Of a stretch of 64,000 bases of DNA, positions 62,691-64,000 are shown piece by piece. Origin of the DNA: Ligula intestinalis. Lineage: Eukaryota; Platyhelminthes; Cestoda; Diphyllobothriidea; Diphyllobothriidae. Both the position numbers and the translations under genes were made by a program. Each line of letters opens with the position of its first letter. The first letter of the stretch is position 1. The notes under the pieces were generated by a model. It made no database searches and was not told the DNA's origin. It was given only the letters and a program-made list of their open reading frames with translations. The stretch lies in assembly GCA_036362985.1 (NCBI GenBank), contig JAYGXS010000001.1:12007836-12071835 (forward strand), in the 5' to 3' direction.

Positions 62691-62879
62691 GGCGTTATTT
62701 ATTTTCGTTTATTTGAGGGTTGTATAAATTTGTTTACACGTGACGTAATTATATTAAAATGGGAAACAATTAAACAATAAAAAAGCTTCAGGCAAATTGC
62801 CAAGTCTCGATTGGCAAACGAAGGATCTCTTGCGGCACAGGCAGATATCGTAATTGTACTCATTGCAAGTATAATTTAA

Positions 62880-63300
62880 TATTTAATTTAATAATAATTT
62901 GTATATTTAAGGTCCAAGGGGCCCTGTCGTTACAAACTTAGTGCTATCTTGAAAATAAAAATAATAATGATAAGCAGTGAACTCTTATAAAATAATTGTC
63001 ATCGGCAGTAAAAAAAACTCCTAGATCGGTGGATGAGTTCAGCGGGCCACCGAGTTCAAAATAACTTTAAGAGAAAAAACTGCCTTAATAGGTAAAAGGG
63101 TTTGATGTGGTTAGTTTGGGACCTGACGTTGAGGGTTCGGGACGTTTATGGTCATGGGAAAAAATAATATATCGTTGAGTTAGGAACGGGTCATCCGGAA
63201 GGCAGGAGAAGGCAGTAGAAGTCAAGGCAACATCATCGAGTTGCGACCCACCAGATTCCAGAGCCGATCGCGAAGACCACAGCGAAGGTTGCAAAAACGG
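62880..63300 (-). mobile_element. CR1-like element F, 3' tail copy 2
   Basis: Same layout as 17045-17520: an AT microsatellite, TATTTAAGGTCCAAGGGGCC, ACAAACTTAGTGCTAT, AAAAAACTCCTAGATC and GAGTTCAGCGGGCC blocks. The minus-strand frame 63085-63294 is a weak reverse-transcriptase C-terminus remnant. Confidence 0.6.
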
Positions 63301-64000
63301 AGAAGAATTTGCAGCCCTTGGAAGATAAGTTTAACAGAAATATGTGGTTGGAACTCGAGCTGGCAGAAAAAGACTGCTCAAAATACTGGTGATTTTGGGA
63401 TAAAATAGCAACTCATTGAATGATACTAGTTCAGGAGGAGGAAGGATTGACACAAGTGTACTGCGTTGTCAATCTCCCTTTTTACTGTTATGGACCCAGT
63501 ACTTTTGACCAGGTCAATAAGTAGAGTAACTAACCAACAACAGAAAAAAGAACAAAAGGTATTTTAAAAATTAATTTTAGTTACCATGTGAACAGCTGGA
63601 GCGGCCCCTCAATCCTAGGTAATACCCTTTAGAATCGGAAGCAAAACTACTAAAAATTACTTGATGCTTTGAGTAGTAAGATAGTAACCTAAGGCCTTGA
63701 GAAACAGTTTTCTAAAAGAAGGTCTATTTTAATGCGAAAAGCAGTGCATTTTGGACGTTAAGCAAAGGGGCGGCGGAAAAACCATATAGAAATTACGCAT
63801 TCTAGCAGGCCGATCTGCTGGGTGAAATCCTCAATAAATTGACGAGTACGGTTAGAATTAATGTTAATTATTACGCTAAGGCCAGCTTTGGGTCATCAAA
63901 GTCATTAGCCTCAACTTTCACCTTTTGAAATTTCTCAGTATAAGAAATAGAGGATCAAGCTCGAGTACACAGACTTCTAATCGAAATTCTCCGAACATGC
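63301..64000. other. Spacer at window end
   Basis: AT-rich. No frame with recognisable features and no repeat match inside the window. Confidence 0.3.

Overview
The window is a stretch of eukaryotic nuclear DNA: intron-bearing genes, AT-rich spacer and very dense retroelement debris. The mix of CR1-like and RTE-like non-LTR elements, Penelope-like elements with GIY-YIG domains, a Ty3/Gypsy element and tRNA-derived SINEs resembles a flatworm, most likely a tapeworm. This is an inference from family composition; no species marker was seen. Two 100-base N gaps (36748-36847 and 50434-50533) break the assembly.

Region 1-14000 is mainly one minus-strand gene, a PA-TM-RING (Goliath/GRAIL-type) ubiquitin ligase. 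At least six exons lie between about 13868 and 2051, and their splice phases agree across five introns. The introns hold repeats: LTR-like repeats, a Penelope fragment, inverted SINE copies and a diverged palindromic repeat.

Region 15000-36750 is a nest of CR1-like elements, here lettered A to G for convenience. A minus-strand A copy with an 869-codon open frame sits inside a plus-strand B copy. A near-complete A copy (ORF1 and ORF2) lies at about 25330-30408. An intact-looking C reverse transcriptase has inserted into a D element with an 8-bp target-site duplication. A plus-strand CR1-like ORF1 (element G) runs into the first gap.

Region 36848-49000 starts with a Penelope-like reverse transcriptase preceded by its own terminal repeat. 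It continues through mostly gene-poor DNA with SINEs, microsatellites and a family of diverged inverted repeats. One probable coding exon with a C2H2 zinc finger lies at 45094-45405, followed by a second Penelope lineage.

Region 49490-64000 holds, in order: the GIY-YIG end of the first Penelope family, the second gap, an RTE-like element with one in-frame stop, another A copy, a decayed Gypsy element with a clear 445-bp 3' LTR, a B copy, a third Penelope fragment and an F tail.

Only the ligase gene and the zinc-finger exon look like host genes. The strongest unexplained signals are RNA-structural. The A tail and a diverged copy behind element B share a two-stem hairpin with a compensatory base swap. 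The Penelope terminal repeats share a 40-nt hammerhead-like fold with a compensatory helix change but altered catalytic core positions.
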